From contig JAINUG010000116.1 in NCBI GenBank assembly GCA_029706075.1, forward strand, positions 532,501-596,500: a stretch of DNA of 64,000 bases, written 5' to 3'. The stretch comes from Aldrovandia affinis (Eukaryota; Chordata; Actinopteri; Notacanthiformes; Halosauridae). The notes beneath the pieces are model-generated. The model was not told the DNA's origin. It saw only the letters and a program-made list of their open reading frames with translations, and did not search any database. A program made the position numbers and the translations under genes. Positions within the stretch are counted from its first letter, which is position 1. Each line of letters starts with the position of its first letter. Of this stretch, positions 11,444 to 24,582 are shown one piece after another.

Positions 11444-14193
11444 CAAAGAACACAATGTCTTTGGCCAAGATGTACCAAATGTGCGTTTCCCATTACATTT
11501 GTAATTGATCATACACAATTTATGCCTACGGATATATTCTTGACTTAATAGAAAACACTGACAAAACAATGCAGTTTATTATTTCCCCCAATTGTAAAGT
11601 GCAATGTTACAAATCAATACATATGCAGGTCCAGAACATTGCGATTGATAACTGAAATGAAAATCCATCCATCACAATTCTGACCTTATACAGTAACTCA
11701 AGTCTTATCAACAAAATAAAGATATTTTAGCTCTCGTAGTGGAATGCAATCTTTTTTCAGGCAGTTTAAAAATACATTTTTTTCTCCCATCTGAATATTA
11801 ACAAAAAATAATTCAATATCCTGGTTAATACCTTAATTTGACAAATACATTTCAAATCTAAGCTGCACAAATAAGTATCAGGGAAAAATGAGTTAGATAT
11901 ATTTTATATTGATGAATATCATTAGACAGTGGAATAAATTGGCAGTTTTGTTTTGCCCATGTTTGATGGGTATGGAAATAAAATAGAATTTGATATGGCA
12001 CCATCAAAGAGTTCTGCATTTTTTTCTGGAATGACCTACAATTTCTCTATTACACACATGACTGACTAAAAATGTACTGAAGTGCAGCTCTCCCACTAAT
12101 GCACATTTCAGGTCATGACAAACTAGGTAACCCTAGTTTTAGGATATACATTTAATTGAAGAATATCATAGAGAATAAGTCTTAGTATAAATGACAGGAC
12201 CTCGTGTGCTTATTATTGTAAAAATGAGGATGAGTTTGTGGGTGTCTCACTGAATATAGCTACTCATCACAAAAATTAACAGTACAGCAAAATAGATACA
12301 TATTGTTACACAGCACCCCCTGGTGGTTACTTTTTACACATCGCATTAACTGGTGCAGAGCAAGACACCAGAAATATAACAAGACACCCAAACAAATTGT
12401 TATCAATAGTCCGTTTCCCAAATGAAAAAGTAAACACTCAAATACTTCCCATGTATTTGGTAAAGAAACTCAGAAAACTCTGTCCCCTGACTTAAAAATT
12501 AAACAAAATTTTGCAGTGCAGTTTATATGAAAGCAAAGGTCAAGTAGTGCAATTCAGTTGAGATTTCATGAATATAAACAAAAAAGAAGGAAATGGGGAA
12601 ATCACCTCACAATTGTACAGTATTTGACTTCTGATTGCCTCACAATTTTTGAATTTTGTTGCTTACCAACAAATATACATTTGGTACTAATTCACAAACA
12701 TGAATGCAACAACTATGAGCCAAAATACATTCCCAATGGTAACATCGCTGCAGCCAGCTGCAATAGCATTACACAATATCCCAGAGCCTTCAGATACACG
12801 AGTGGAATAACACATTTTGATTCAACTGCCAGTACTGCATTGGAAGGGATCCAAACACCAGCTTCCATCTACCTGCACATGCAAGCAGTGCTCAAACTTC
12901 CCTGTCATTCCACAGGATTAGGTTAAATCACAGGAGAATAGTGATTTAATCAAATTCCAGGGAATTCATTCAATTCTGTGAATTTAACCTCACAAAAGAA
13001 AAATATCCAAATACGTGTATTCATTCTGACATCCATTTCAGCAAATAAGCACCTTGAAATGGGAAAGAGAAATATGCTGGTCCAAAGCCTCAAAAACGAT
13101 GAAAGATGGTAACTGAGTTTGAAAAAAACCCATTCCAAATTGCACTTAAGTTTAAGCACAAAAACTGGAGAATATGACACGACTGGGTCATAACTGAGAC
13201 CAGTGTGCAGACGGGGTTTAAGCGAGAATGAATACACTTAAGTGAGATGGAATGGATGAGGTTAAGCACAACACATGACACCACTGTATCATGAGGGAGT
13301 TGTAGGGCAGCGGTCTGGTACAAGTGAGGGGAGGGGCAAGACATGGGTTTGGCAACTCTGTTCATCAAGACTAAAAGGTTTAGTCAGCTTCTTCACAGTA
13401 ATATGACTAACAAAGCACCAGGCATTTATTTGCGAGTTGTCAGAGGAATGAGGAAGTCAGAGGACGGAACCAGTTGAACTCACACCATGTACATTTGGAT
13501 TTGTTCAGCTGATTCCAAAGGTCACCCCTCACTTAGTAAAATACTGTACATACACTTAAGAAAACAGCATTTACTTAATTTATTTTAAAACATTTAAGTG
13601 CCAACCCTGAGCCAAGGACTAATCTGGAAAAGATGCCTTTTAAAAGAGGCAAATATATTTGAGATTGCGTGCTGTATTGGGCTTTGATGCATTTTTTGAA
13701 ATGAAATAGAATTAAAGCTACCTGAGAAAATCCAATTTCTTGACCAGGACAAAATTAAATTCTTAAATAATTTCAATAATAAGGAAGAGGACAATAATAA
13801 AAAACAAACAAACAAACATACAAAAAAATAAATAATGTAAAAAGAACGTATAGTTTTCGGTCCCCACTTCAAATTGTTATACACGACTTGGTTTTAAAAG
13901 GGATACCATCATAAAACTAAAAATGAAAGAAAATATGTTAATCTTTTGCCTAAGTAAACTTGACTTCCTTCCTACATACAGCAAAGCCATTTATCGTATT
14001 GATCTCTCTTTGCCAACACACCCTCCTGATGGCCAACAATGCAAATGAGGCACAGTACAATAACAAAAAGCCCTCAAAGGAAAGTTAATGATTAAATGAA
14101 CTGAAACTACCAGGAAGCCCTACTCTCCTCTCCTCTCCCCCACACACTCATGTGGTTGGGGAGAGGAGTGTGCTGTGGACGGTCATCGCTGAC
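11438..14193 (-). other. soat1: probable long 3' UTR of SOAT1
   Basis: The 2.75 kb after the SOAT1 stop codon is AT-rich, unique and free of SINEs, unlike the introns. Minus-strand AATAAA signals include the distal one at 11438-11443 and others near 11575, 13425 and 13570. Extent is inferred, not observed. Confidence 0.45.
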
Positions 14194-14274
14194 TCAGGGG
14201 GGGTTCACAGTGGGGGGGGCTGTCTGCTGGTGACAGGTCCATGAGCGTGGCTTCAGTAGGTCCAGGAAGGAGGG
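14194..14274 (-). CDS. soat1: SOAT1 last coding exon
   Basis: 81 bp with TGA stop; reads [14 protein letters not shown] and then a fish-specific tail of 12 residues rich in Pro, in place of the human RYVF ending. Confidence 0.93.
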   Translation of the reverse strand, partial: PSFLDLLKPRSWTCHQQTAPPTVNPP

Positions 14275-17200
14275 CTGAAACACACACATGCACACACACA
14301 CACGCACACACACACACGCACGCACACAAGACAACAGGAAACAGATCAGATACAGTGGGTATCTCGGCTGAAACAGAATACAATACAACAGAATATACTA
14401 TATTCATCCCAAAAGGACAAAATGAATTTAGCCACCAGCAGCTGCCATACCCTTGACTCCACACATCCTTATAACCTGTTACATCCGACTCAAATAAACA
14501 AGAATCCACTGCAGCCTCCTGTCATCATTCCTATGATTGTTTTAATTTTTCAATTTTGTTCCTGATTTTCTCCCGTTTTTCTCCCAATTTGGTAGCCAAT
14601 TACACCCTCTCTTTTCAGGTCAACCCCTAGCGACCGGGACGACGAAGGCGAAGTATCATCTCCACCGAGACGGCACTCGCCAAGCTGACGACCACAACTC
14701 CGGCACCCTAGAGCCACTCCTGTGTGCAGTGAACATCTTGTTGGCTTCCCTCCCCCCTCCCTGGGGCGGACAGCCGATTTCCGCCCCTGGTGGCACTCCC
14801 GGCCAGAGCAGATTCTTGCACGACCAGTGGAATCGAACCCCGGTTACCATGGCCAGCATCAGACGTTGAAACCACTAGACCACACGGGAGGCCCATCATT
14901 CCCATGATTGTGACACATTCCTATCAGCAGCTTACTGACATCAGGGGTCCTTTAGTAATGGTCTTAAAGGCCTGGAATCTAGTTCCTCTCCAATGCATTT
15001 CTCAGTCAAACTGCTCACAAAAAGGATCAGTAATTGTGGAAATACAATAAATCACAGTTAAAGACCAACATCTTACATTGGTGGGGAACAATCCTAAATA
15101 TTTCCAGACAAAATGTGCCTTTAATCTCAGGTGCAATGAACAACAGAAAGAGAAACAGAAGATTGAAATCATGGTTTACCTCCAGCAGGGGGCAGGATTG
15201 TTGAGCATACCACTCCTGGGAGTAGAGGCAGATCAAGACGCCCTGGCCCAGGAAGAGCGAGGTCCACATGATCACGTTCCAGATCGGACCCTTCCTCCGA
15301 TCATGGAGGATGAAATTAAACAGCACTGAAGGGGGGGAACACAAAACTGGCTATTACTAATCAAGACAGCAGAGGGCGCTCTCTCACACCATTGTTAAAC
15401 AAATCCATAAGGTTCAGTGAAAGACCTCCCTAGCTCTGTCCACTATCCTCCATGTTAGACTGAATTGAACACAACATTACACTGCTGTTATACATCAGTC
15501 TGTACTAATCATTAAACTTGATCATGTTGTCATTTTCATATCATTTTTCAGTTCACACCTTAAATGAAAGACAGGCACGCACTCTACACCACTCTACACC
15601 ACTCTACATCACTCTACATCACTCTACATCACTCTACATCACTCTACATCACTCTACATCACTCTACATCACTCTACATCACTCTACACCACTCTACATC
15701 ACTCTACATCACTCTACATCACTCTACATCACTCTACATCACTCTACACCACTCTACACCACTCTACACCACTCTACACCACTCTACACCACTCTACACC
15801 ACTCTACATCACTCTACATCACTCTACATCACTCTACATCACTCTACATCACTCTACAACACTCTACACCACTCTACATCACTCTACATCACTCTACATC
15901 ACTCTACATCACTCTACATCACTCTACATCACTCTACATCACTCTACATCACTCTACATCACTCTACATCACTCTTCCTGTTTCTCTGATTGTGGTGAAA
16001 TGGAAAGGGGACAGGTCTTACTCCCGAAGCACATGAAGATGCAGAACAGGACGGGGTAGAAGAAGCCGAAGCAGATGGCCAGGACGTACTCGTGCACCAC
16101 TGCGGACACAGTGAACACAAAGAACATGGCCGCCGCCCGGAACCTCTTCCCTGACATCTGAGGAAGAGGAGAGGAGGGGTGTGGAGCCGTTTCACAATAG
16201 TGCACGTACAGTGTGCCAAATATGCGCTTGACTTGTGTTGCTAGTTGGATATGATCTCCAAAAAGACACCAAGGACAGTTTGTTTTAATGCTGTGAAACT
16301 GTTGAATGTGACAGAACACGTTTTGACAAGACAAAATTAACGGTTTTAACCTGTTTTACCAGAGAGGAAGAGGGACACAGAACTAAGGAAGTGAATTTGT
16401 ACGAATACTCAAATCTTTGTACATTGTTATTAACTTCTTTGCAGATTACCTTTATAGATATGAAAGTATAGCGTAAATACCAGTAGTAGGCGGAAGTAGT
16501 GTAATGGTTAGGGAGCTGGGCTTGTAACTCAGAGGTTGCAGGTTCAATTCCCAGGTGGCACACTGCTGTTGTACCCTTGAGCTAAAGGTACTTAACCTGA
16601 ATGCTTCAGTAAGAATATCCAGCTGTATAAATGGATTGTAAAGAAATGTGAAACTAAGTCGCTCTGGATAAGAGTGTCTGCTAAATGACTAATGTAATGT
16701 ACCAGCAACAAATACATCAGAATAAAAAACGATCAGGGTATGACCTTGCAGAAACTGATCACCAACAAAACACAAACCACTCACCCACAGGAAGTCCCGG
16801 TAGATGTAATTATACAGCCAATCATGTACTACCACATTCCAGGTCCGGTAGTAATTGGCAAAAGATGTTGAATTCCACCAATCCTGACAAGGAGAAAACA
16901 TTTGAATGTAAATGCAGAAATCAATAAATTGATAGATATCATTTTCTCTGCACTAACTTGCTCAATATAGAGCATGCTTATTATATGGGACTACTTCCTG
17001 CCTGACATTTAAATTTAAGCAGTGGAGTGCCCCCCTCCCAGCTGTATCTGATCAGGGACTAAATGAAGGACACAGCGCATGACTCCTCCCACCCTACCTT
17101 GTAGAACATCCTGTCAGCGAATCGCAGCATCTCAGCGAAGGCGTTGAGCCAGCAGTGCAGGAAGGCGAAGAAAGCCAGGAAGAGAACCAGCACTCCTACG

Positions 17201-20200
17201 GACAGAGAAACGGACAGGGAGGACTGACCACAGCCGCGCCTCACACACAAATATAAACTGAGATAATTACCAATATCATTCAAAATAGGTCTTCAACTTT
17301 TTTTTCTTTTTTTTCTTTAATTTAGATTTTCTCCCATTTTTCTCCCAATTTGGTAGCGAGTCAATCCAAGTCAATCCCTCCCTCATAGACAAAGGCAAAG
17401 TATTGTCTCCTCCGAGACAGCACTCGTCATGCTGTTGACCTTAACTCCGGCACCCCAGAGCCACTCCTGTGCGCAGCGAACATCTTGTCGGCTTCCCTCC
17501 CCCCTCCCTGGGGCGGACAGCCAATTGGTGGCATGCCCCGCTCCAGCCCTGCCCCGCTCCGCTCCAGCCACGCCCCGCTCCAGTGTAATATACGCCATTT
17601 AGCAGACGCTTTTATCCAAAGCGACTTACAGTAGTGAATGTATACATTTTCAGTGTATGTGGCCCCAGTGGGGATTGAACCCACAACCCAGTGTGGCTGG
17701 GTTCGAGTGGGTGCACTGGGAGCTCCATACCTGGGAGGATGGAGTTGAAGACACAGAGGACCATCACTCGCAGGTCAAACAGCTGCAGGTTGATGCTCCG
17801 GAACTGTGGGATGCAGAGCCGCACAAAGACGTAGTAGGCGTAGAACAGACAGCCCAGCACCTGCAACCAATCACACGTTCACTCTCCCGCTCCACAGCTG
17901 TCCTCTGCTTTAGGCCCGAGTGTGGCTGCTGCAGCGACGCGCATACACATTCTACATTTAAGCATTTAGCAGACGCTCTTATCCAGAGTGACTCACAAGA
18001 TGTGCATTAATACATGGTAAGATCAATCATAGTTAGCACACGAGATCAGTGCAGTAATACAGTGATAGACATCGGTGTTGGCAGCTGCACACCGTACCTG
18101 TAACACTGGGAAGGAAACACAAACCGTACCTGCAGAAACTGAGCGGCCACATAGCCCCATCGGATAACTGGGTTCCTGCAGAAAATAATAATAATAATCA
18201 TGGATGGTGATAATAGTAAGTATGAGTTTTACTGCGGTCTGTGTAACTGATGCACCTGACATTCAGCGATCATTGCATAGCGGTTACTGTGACAGACAGA
18301 GAGACAGACGTGAGTCACGCATAACGGCTGAATGGAGTGAAAATGTCATCAGCTGATTTTGAAGCTCTCAGACAAACGGGTTTCAACATAAACCTGTGAC
18401 CCAAACGGCAATCAGGACTGGCACCAAGGTCACGATGAAAACGATCGAGCAAAAAGTAGACATGGAGCAGCTGAATATGCATAAAGATATCATTAGAAAA
18501 TATATCAAAATGTTCCTGGTGGGAAGTTATAGCAAAGTCTTGAACTGAATGATCTGATTCAGCAGATGTGATTTTGTACTAAAGTCCTGCAGATTTCTTA
18601 GGTTTGGGCCTCAATGAACACATGGCACTGTGCCATCATAGGTTTCCATTTCTTCCCCCAGACTTGCTGGACAGAAAAACTACTTTCACACAAAGTGCAC
18701 CCATGGTTAGTACTGCCGAGTGTCTTGTGTAATAGGGTGGTTCCATGTTGTGCAAGTTTGGCTTTGAGGAATTGTGAATATGGGGAGCCCACAAACAGAT
18801 TCATTGCTTATTTGGCAAGAGCTTCATTTGGTGTTTTACGGTTGCTACTGTGTGTTTTTGGCACCTTCTATGCAAGTCACGGAGGAAATGTAAAGTCATT
18901 TCAGAGTGAAACTGTTTACTAGAGGTAAATGTTTACATTGTGTTGTTAGTCAATCTCTGTGTGTCCTCAAGTGCCTGGAAAGTGGCAGATGGGAGGTATG
19001 AAATGTGCCCTTGTATGAAAAACTACTTTCAATATCATCAGTGACAGACTTTGAGCAGCTGGCCTTTCAGGCAGGCCCAGTGCACGGAGGTCTGCTCACC
19101 TGGGGTAATGGTCTCTGTAGATCAGTGTCGGGGCGAAGAGGAAGTACAGGTAGTGCGTCACCTGGGGGATGAGCAGGGGAGCTGGGAAGTGAAATGCCAC
19201 CATGCCATAAACCACAAACTCTGACGTGAAAGTGAGAATTCAGCAGCTAGCCTCTGTTTGGGTTCTTACAACAGAGTAAAAGAAAATGGTGTGTGTTACT
19301 GAATGTCTTACTCTTCTTGTCTTGTGCAGAGTCGAGCACCCTTGGGACGTTCTCTCTGATGAAGGAATGTGCCTTCATCATCAGCCGGATCTGCAGGGCG
19401 CAGAGCGCGGTCTTCAAACCCCAAGAACAAACTGCCAACACCACACACCCACCCACTCCTACACCACCCACACACATGCCCTCCAACACCACCCACACAC
19501 ACAACCCTCCTACACCACCCACATACCCACACACCCCCTCCTACACCACCCAAACACACACACACACACACCCTCCAACTCCACCCACACCCACACACAC
19601 ACATGCCCACCAACACCACCCACACACCACCCACAATGCACCGAACACAACAGCACAAATAAACAGGAAACTCCTGAAGAAGCAGCGGGACCAGCAGTGC
19701 AGTACCTGCTCCAGAATGATGATGAATCGCGAGGCGGGGGGAAGCCGTTCCTCAGCACCACGTAGGTGGGCAGGAAGCCCAGGCCAACCCCCTGATACAG
19801 CAGGTAGAGCGACCCGGCCAGCAGGAGCGCAGGGCGGGGCGCCGGGACGTCCGGTACTGGCTGGCCCACAGGTGGAACAGGCCGTAGGGCACCACCAGCA
19901 CTGACAAGAACATGCACAGCCAGGTAGACACCACCAGGGGGAGCTGTCCAAATGCATAGACCAGCAGGTCGAAGTCCAGCACCAGTCTGGAAGGAATAAA
20001 GAATGAGGCAGGTGGGAGAAGCGACATGTTAATGTAATGGAGAATATTTATTAAGTGTCAACAGCTTAAAATGTTGTCCTGTTTTTTAAATTGCTGATAT
20101 ACACCCAGTGGCCACTTTATTTACACCTTTCTAGTACTGGGTAGGACCCCCTTTCCCCCAGAACAGCCTGAATTCTTTGTGGCATGGATTCAACAAGGTG

Positions 20201-23200
20201 CTGGAAACATTCCTTAAGAGATTCTGGTCCATGTTGACATGATAGCATCACGCAGTTGCTGCAGATGTGTTGGCTGCACATTCATGTTGTCAATCTCCCG
20301 TTCCACCACATCCCAAAGGTGCTCTATTGGACTGAGATCTGGTGACTGTGGAGGCCATTGGAGCACACTGAACTCATTGTCATGTTCGTGGAACCAGCTT
20401 GAGATGACTTTGTGACATGGCGATTAGAAGTAGCCATTAGAAGATGGGTAGACTGTGGCCATAAAGGGATGCACATGGTCAGCAACAAGACTCAGGTAGG
20501 CTGTGGCATCTAAACGATGCTCAATTGGTATTAAGAGATGGCATACTCTTCTGTTATAATGTTATTTTGAGTTTGTCGGCTTCCTGTCAGCACCAGTCTG
20601 GCTGTTTCTCTGACCTCTAAACAAGGTGTTTTTCTAGAGACTGCTCACTGGATGTTTTTATTTTGATTTAATTTTTTTCCCATTCTCTGAGATCTAGAGA
20701 GCGTGAGTTTCTGAGATACTCACACCACCCTGTCTGACACTAACAATCATTCCACGGTCAAAGTCACTTAGATCACATTTCTTCCCCATTCAGATTTTTG
20801 GCCTGAACAACAACTGAACCTCTTGACCATGTCTGCATGCTTTAATGCATCGAGTTGCTGCTACATGATTGGCTGAATAGATAATTGAATTAACGAGCAG
20901 GTGTACATAATAAAGTGGCCACAGTGTAAATATGCTTGCAGAAGTAGAAAGTTTAACCTGAATTTCAAGATTTGAAAAGAGAATTAAAACATTATCTCAT
21001 CGGATTTCTTCTACTTTCATGAACTGGATTGCTCATCGCATGAATCCCATAGTATTACTGTAGGTTAGGAATGTGCAGGTTCAGTTCTGGAGATCTACTG
21101 GCTGTGCAGGCTTTTGTTCCAGTCCAGCACCAACACACCTGAACATTATTTTTCTTGACAGCAGATGATTCATGAAATCGGGTGTGTTAGCGTCGGGCTG
21201 GAACAAAAGGCAGCACAGCCAGTAGATGTCAAGGACCAAACCTGAACACCCCTGCTGTAGGGGTAGTAAACGGTTTATTTGTTTATACAAAATAAGATAC
21301 CATCATGTGCATGTGGCAGCAACCAAGCTGAACTGAAAATACATTTTACATAGGTATAACCTATAAAATAAAATAAAAATAATAATCTAAAGTGTAAACT
21401 GCAACATTAAAAGCATAAAATAGACAAGACACAAAACAGACTAACCGACACACAATAACGTTACAGTGTTCACTTATTTAAGAGGCTGGTCATGTGCTGG
21501 TCCTGTGTGGGATAGCACTCCGCCAGTAGCGCTCAGTTCTACACTGGACCAGGTCCAGTTCTGCTGAGGCCCCATGTCTGGCGGTGGCTTACACAGGTGA
21601 GTCAGGTAGGAAGGGCCCCTCACCTGCCCTCATCGATGAAGTCCACCACAAAGGTGCTGAGGATGAAGAGGATGAGCAGGGCGATGAACATGTGGTAGAT
21701 GGTGCGGATGTGGTTCACCTCAAACAGCTCACTGCACGCAAGAATAACGAGAAACGAGAAGTCATTCAATTTGCGCGTGGGCTAGATTCACACCAGTGCT
21801 GTTCATGAACAGTGCTCTGGGAAAGCAGGTGCATGCTGGGGCTTGCGATCGCACAACCTGGTGATGTCACAACCGAGCTCAGGACTCACTCTAGCAGGGA
21901 TCGGCGAATCACAAACATCTTGCCTTGATCCTGAGGGGGCCGCAGCTGCCTGCAGAGGGGACAACAAAGAGCAGTGAACACCTCTCTCAACAGGGTCCGA
22001 GACCGGGGTGGCACAGAGTGAGATACAAAGAGACACACTGACAGAGTGAGATACAAAGAGTGAGGCAAAGAGTGAGACACACAGAGTGAGATGCAGAGAC
22101 ACACTGACAGAGTGAGATACAAAGAGTGAGGCAAAGAGTGAGACACACAAAGTGAGACACACAGAGTGAGATGCAGAGACACACTGACAGAGTGAGACTT
22201 GGCAAAGGCAGTTGGCAGACGCTAGGGCAAGAACAGGGGCAGATCAAAAAGAGGCGTGGTCGACTCAGTTTTGGTGTTTTCACATTTGCAATTTCAATCG
22301 CACACCAATAGGTAAGAGAAAGTGACAATTAATTTTACAAGGGACAGATCTCAGAAACCAGTCACTGAAAAACAGGTGGAGCTTGTACGTGTTCAGTTAT
22401 GTTGAAATATGAGAATGCTTGGATCATAAATGAATAACCTGGCTCTCGGACGTTGTCTGTGACATATTTGTTTAATTTGCGGGCAGCACTAATTTCTAGG
22501 GACTCGAGGGAGTGGTTTTGAGGGAATGGTCTGTCCTCGTGTCACCAGACTGTATATACAGAACATTTCACAGTTTCACAATCTCCGTTAGCAGGGGGGT
22601 TGCTTCCTCAAAATACAGCCCAAAGAGTGAGACAGCGGGACACACAGACGAAGAGCTACAAGCAGAAATGAAAGTGGGCAAGCCCATCAGCCAGTCCACC
22701 ACCATATCACTTCACAAGGAGCTGGAAATGTGCATTTCACTGAGAAAAACACTTTTTTGTGGAAGGAAGAAACCATGAAAATCGTTTGGCTTATAGTGGC
22801 TGTGTGGTTTCATGCATGAACACTTTTATAATGTCTATGTTACAAAGATGTAGTATTCCAAATTGTGCACAAATTCACCACACAGCTGAGGAGAGGATGA
22901 TGTTTAAATGTTCTACTCTGCTTATGCCAGCTGCACTACAATGACGCTGGTCTTTGCTGTGGAAAAATCGTATTTAACATCACTCTGATATTTGACAAAA
23001 CATGTCCAAAGAAAAAATAAATAAAATACTCAGTGAAAGTCAGAGATGTTCCAGCAGCATGAGAAGGAACACAGGTGTACCAAATCTCAGGTTTCTATTG
23101 CAAATATAATATACTGTATGGCATTTAGCAGACGCTTTTATCAAAAGCGACTTACAGTAGTGAATGCATACATTTTTCAGTATATGTGCTCCCAGTGGGA

Positions 23201-24447
23201 ATTGAACCCACAACCTAAGCATTGCCAACGCCGTGCTCTACCTACTGAGCCACACAGAACAGCAATTGTGTATGGTACATTTATTATGAGGGGTTTGGAC
23301 AAAAGCTAATGGCACCACCATGAGCCCAAACTTGACTACTCATGTAGCTCATAAACCTGCAGAATTTAATTTGTTCAAACGGTCTACATTTTACAGCAGT
23401 TTGTGTCCATGGTGGCAGAAAAAGGAAAAACGGAACAATAAGTGAGACAGAGAAAGACAGAGGGACACACAGACGGCGTGTGAGACACAGAGAGAGGGGG
23501 CTGCACCCAAACTGGAGCTTGCTCCTCTCCTTATCGGACAGCGGGGGCGTAGAGCAGCCCGAGGAGAGCGGGGGGGGGTCCAGAGAGGCGGACTCTTCCA
23601 GCAGGCTGTCCACAAACTCGTCCACCTGGGAGTCCAGCTGCTTCATCAGGTCTGCCTTCAGGTGCTGCAGGCCCGGGAGGGAGAGAGAGAGAGAGAGACG
23701 GTCTTTCAGCGGCCGCTGTGACCCTCTCCGACACTGGATCACAGCATGCATCACGAACAAGGACTATCTGTTTTTCTCTGTATCCCACCATTTTCCAGGA
23801 GTTCATCTTGATCGCCTTTTAAGGGGTCAGGGAATAATTTTCCAGTTTCCCCACATTGGCTCTAATGGTTTTCTGTTGTTTTTTTAATTCCCTCTGGAAA
23901 ATGTCAATTGTGAAGCGCTGTTTGTAAATGGCGCTACACAAAAATAAAGATTGAAGATTGATGACCAGAGAGACGATCACCTGGTCACCTCGGGGGATAG
24001 GCTGCTTTGCTGAAACACACCCAGTAAAACTAAATCTGATCTGAGAACAGAACGACCGGACACTGGCACCACTGTTGGGATGATTATCTTTAGTGTCTCA
24101 AACTGGGTTTGCATGGTCATGGTGAAACGATAATGTGCTCTTGTTTTCGTTCCATGTAGCCACTTTATATCTTAATATAACTACTGTGAAAACAAACACA
24201 CACCTCATGAGCTGAGTGTACCACATCTAGTGCTCAGAATGAACAATGCGTATCACCAGTTCTCATCTGCCCCTCTCACCTCAATTATTAGCTGAAAATT
24301 GAGAATGACTAAAATATATTTTGCAGAGCATAAGAACAACCATTGAGAAACCTTGCAGGGGTGGATGGCCAATCATCAGGTCATGGGATTGGAAATGAAC
24401 TCAAATGTAAAGAAGTAAGAGCACAACCATCATGCACAGCAGCTCCT

Positions 24448-24485
<38 letters not shown>

Positions 24486-24487
24486 CT

Positions 24488-24582
<95 letters not shown>

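Noticed and set aside
15518-16036. 172-codon open frame of [10 protein letters not shown] repeats
   Set aside because: It is the 10-bp array read through three frames; it lies in a SOAT1 intron on the opposite strand.
19286-19904. Long plus-strand frames of 159-203 codons
   Set aside because: They are antisense to SOAT1 exons 6 and 7 and cross CA-rich low-complexity sequence.
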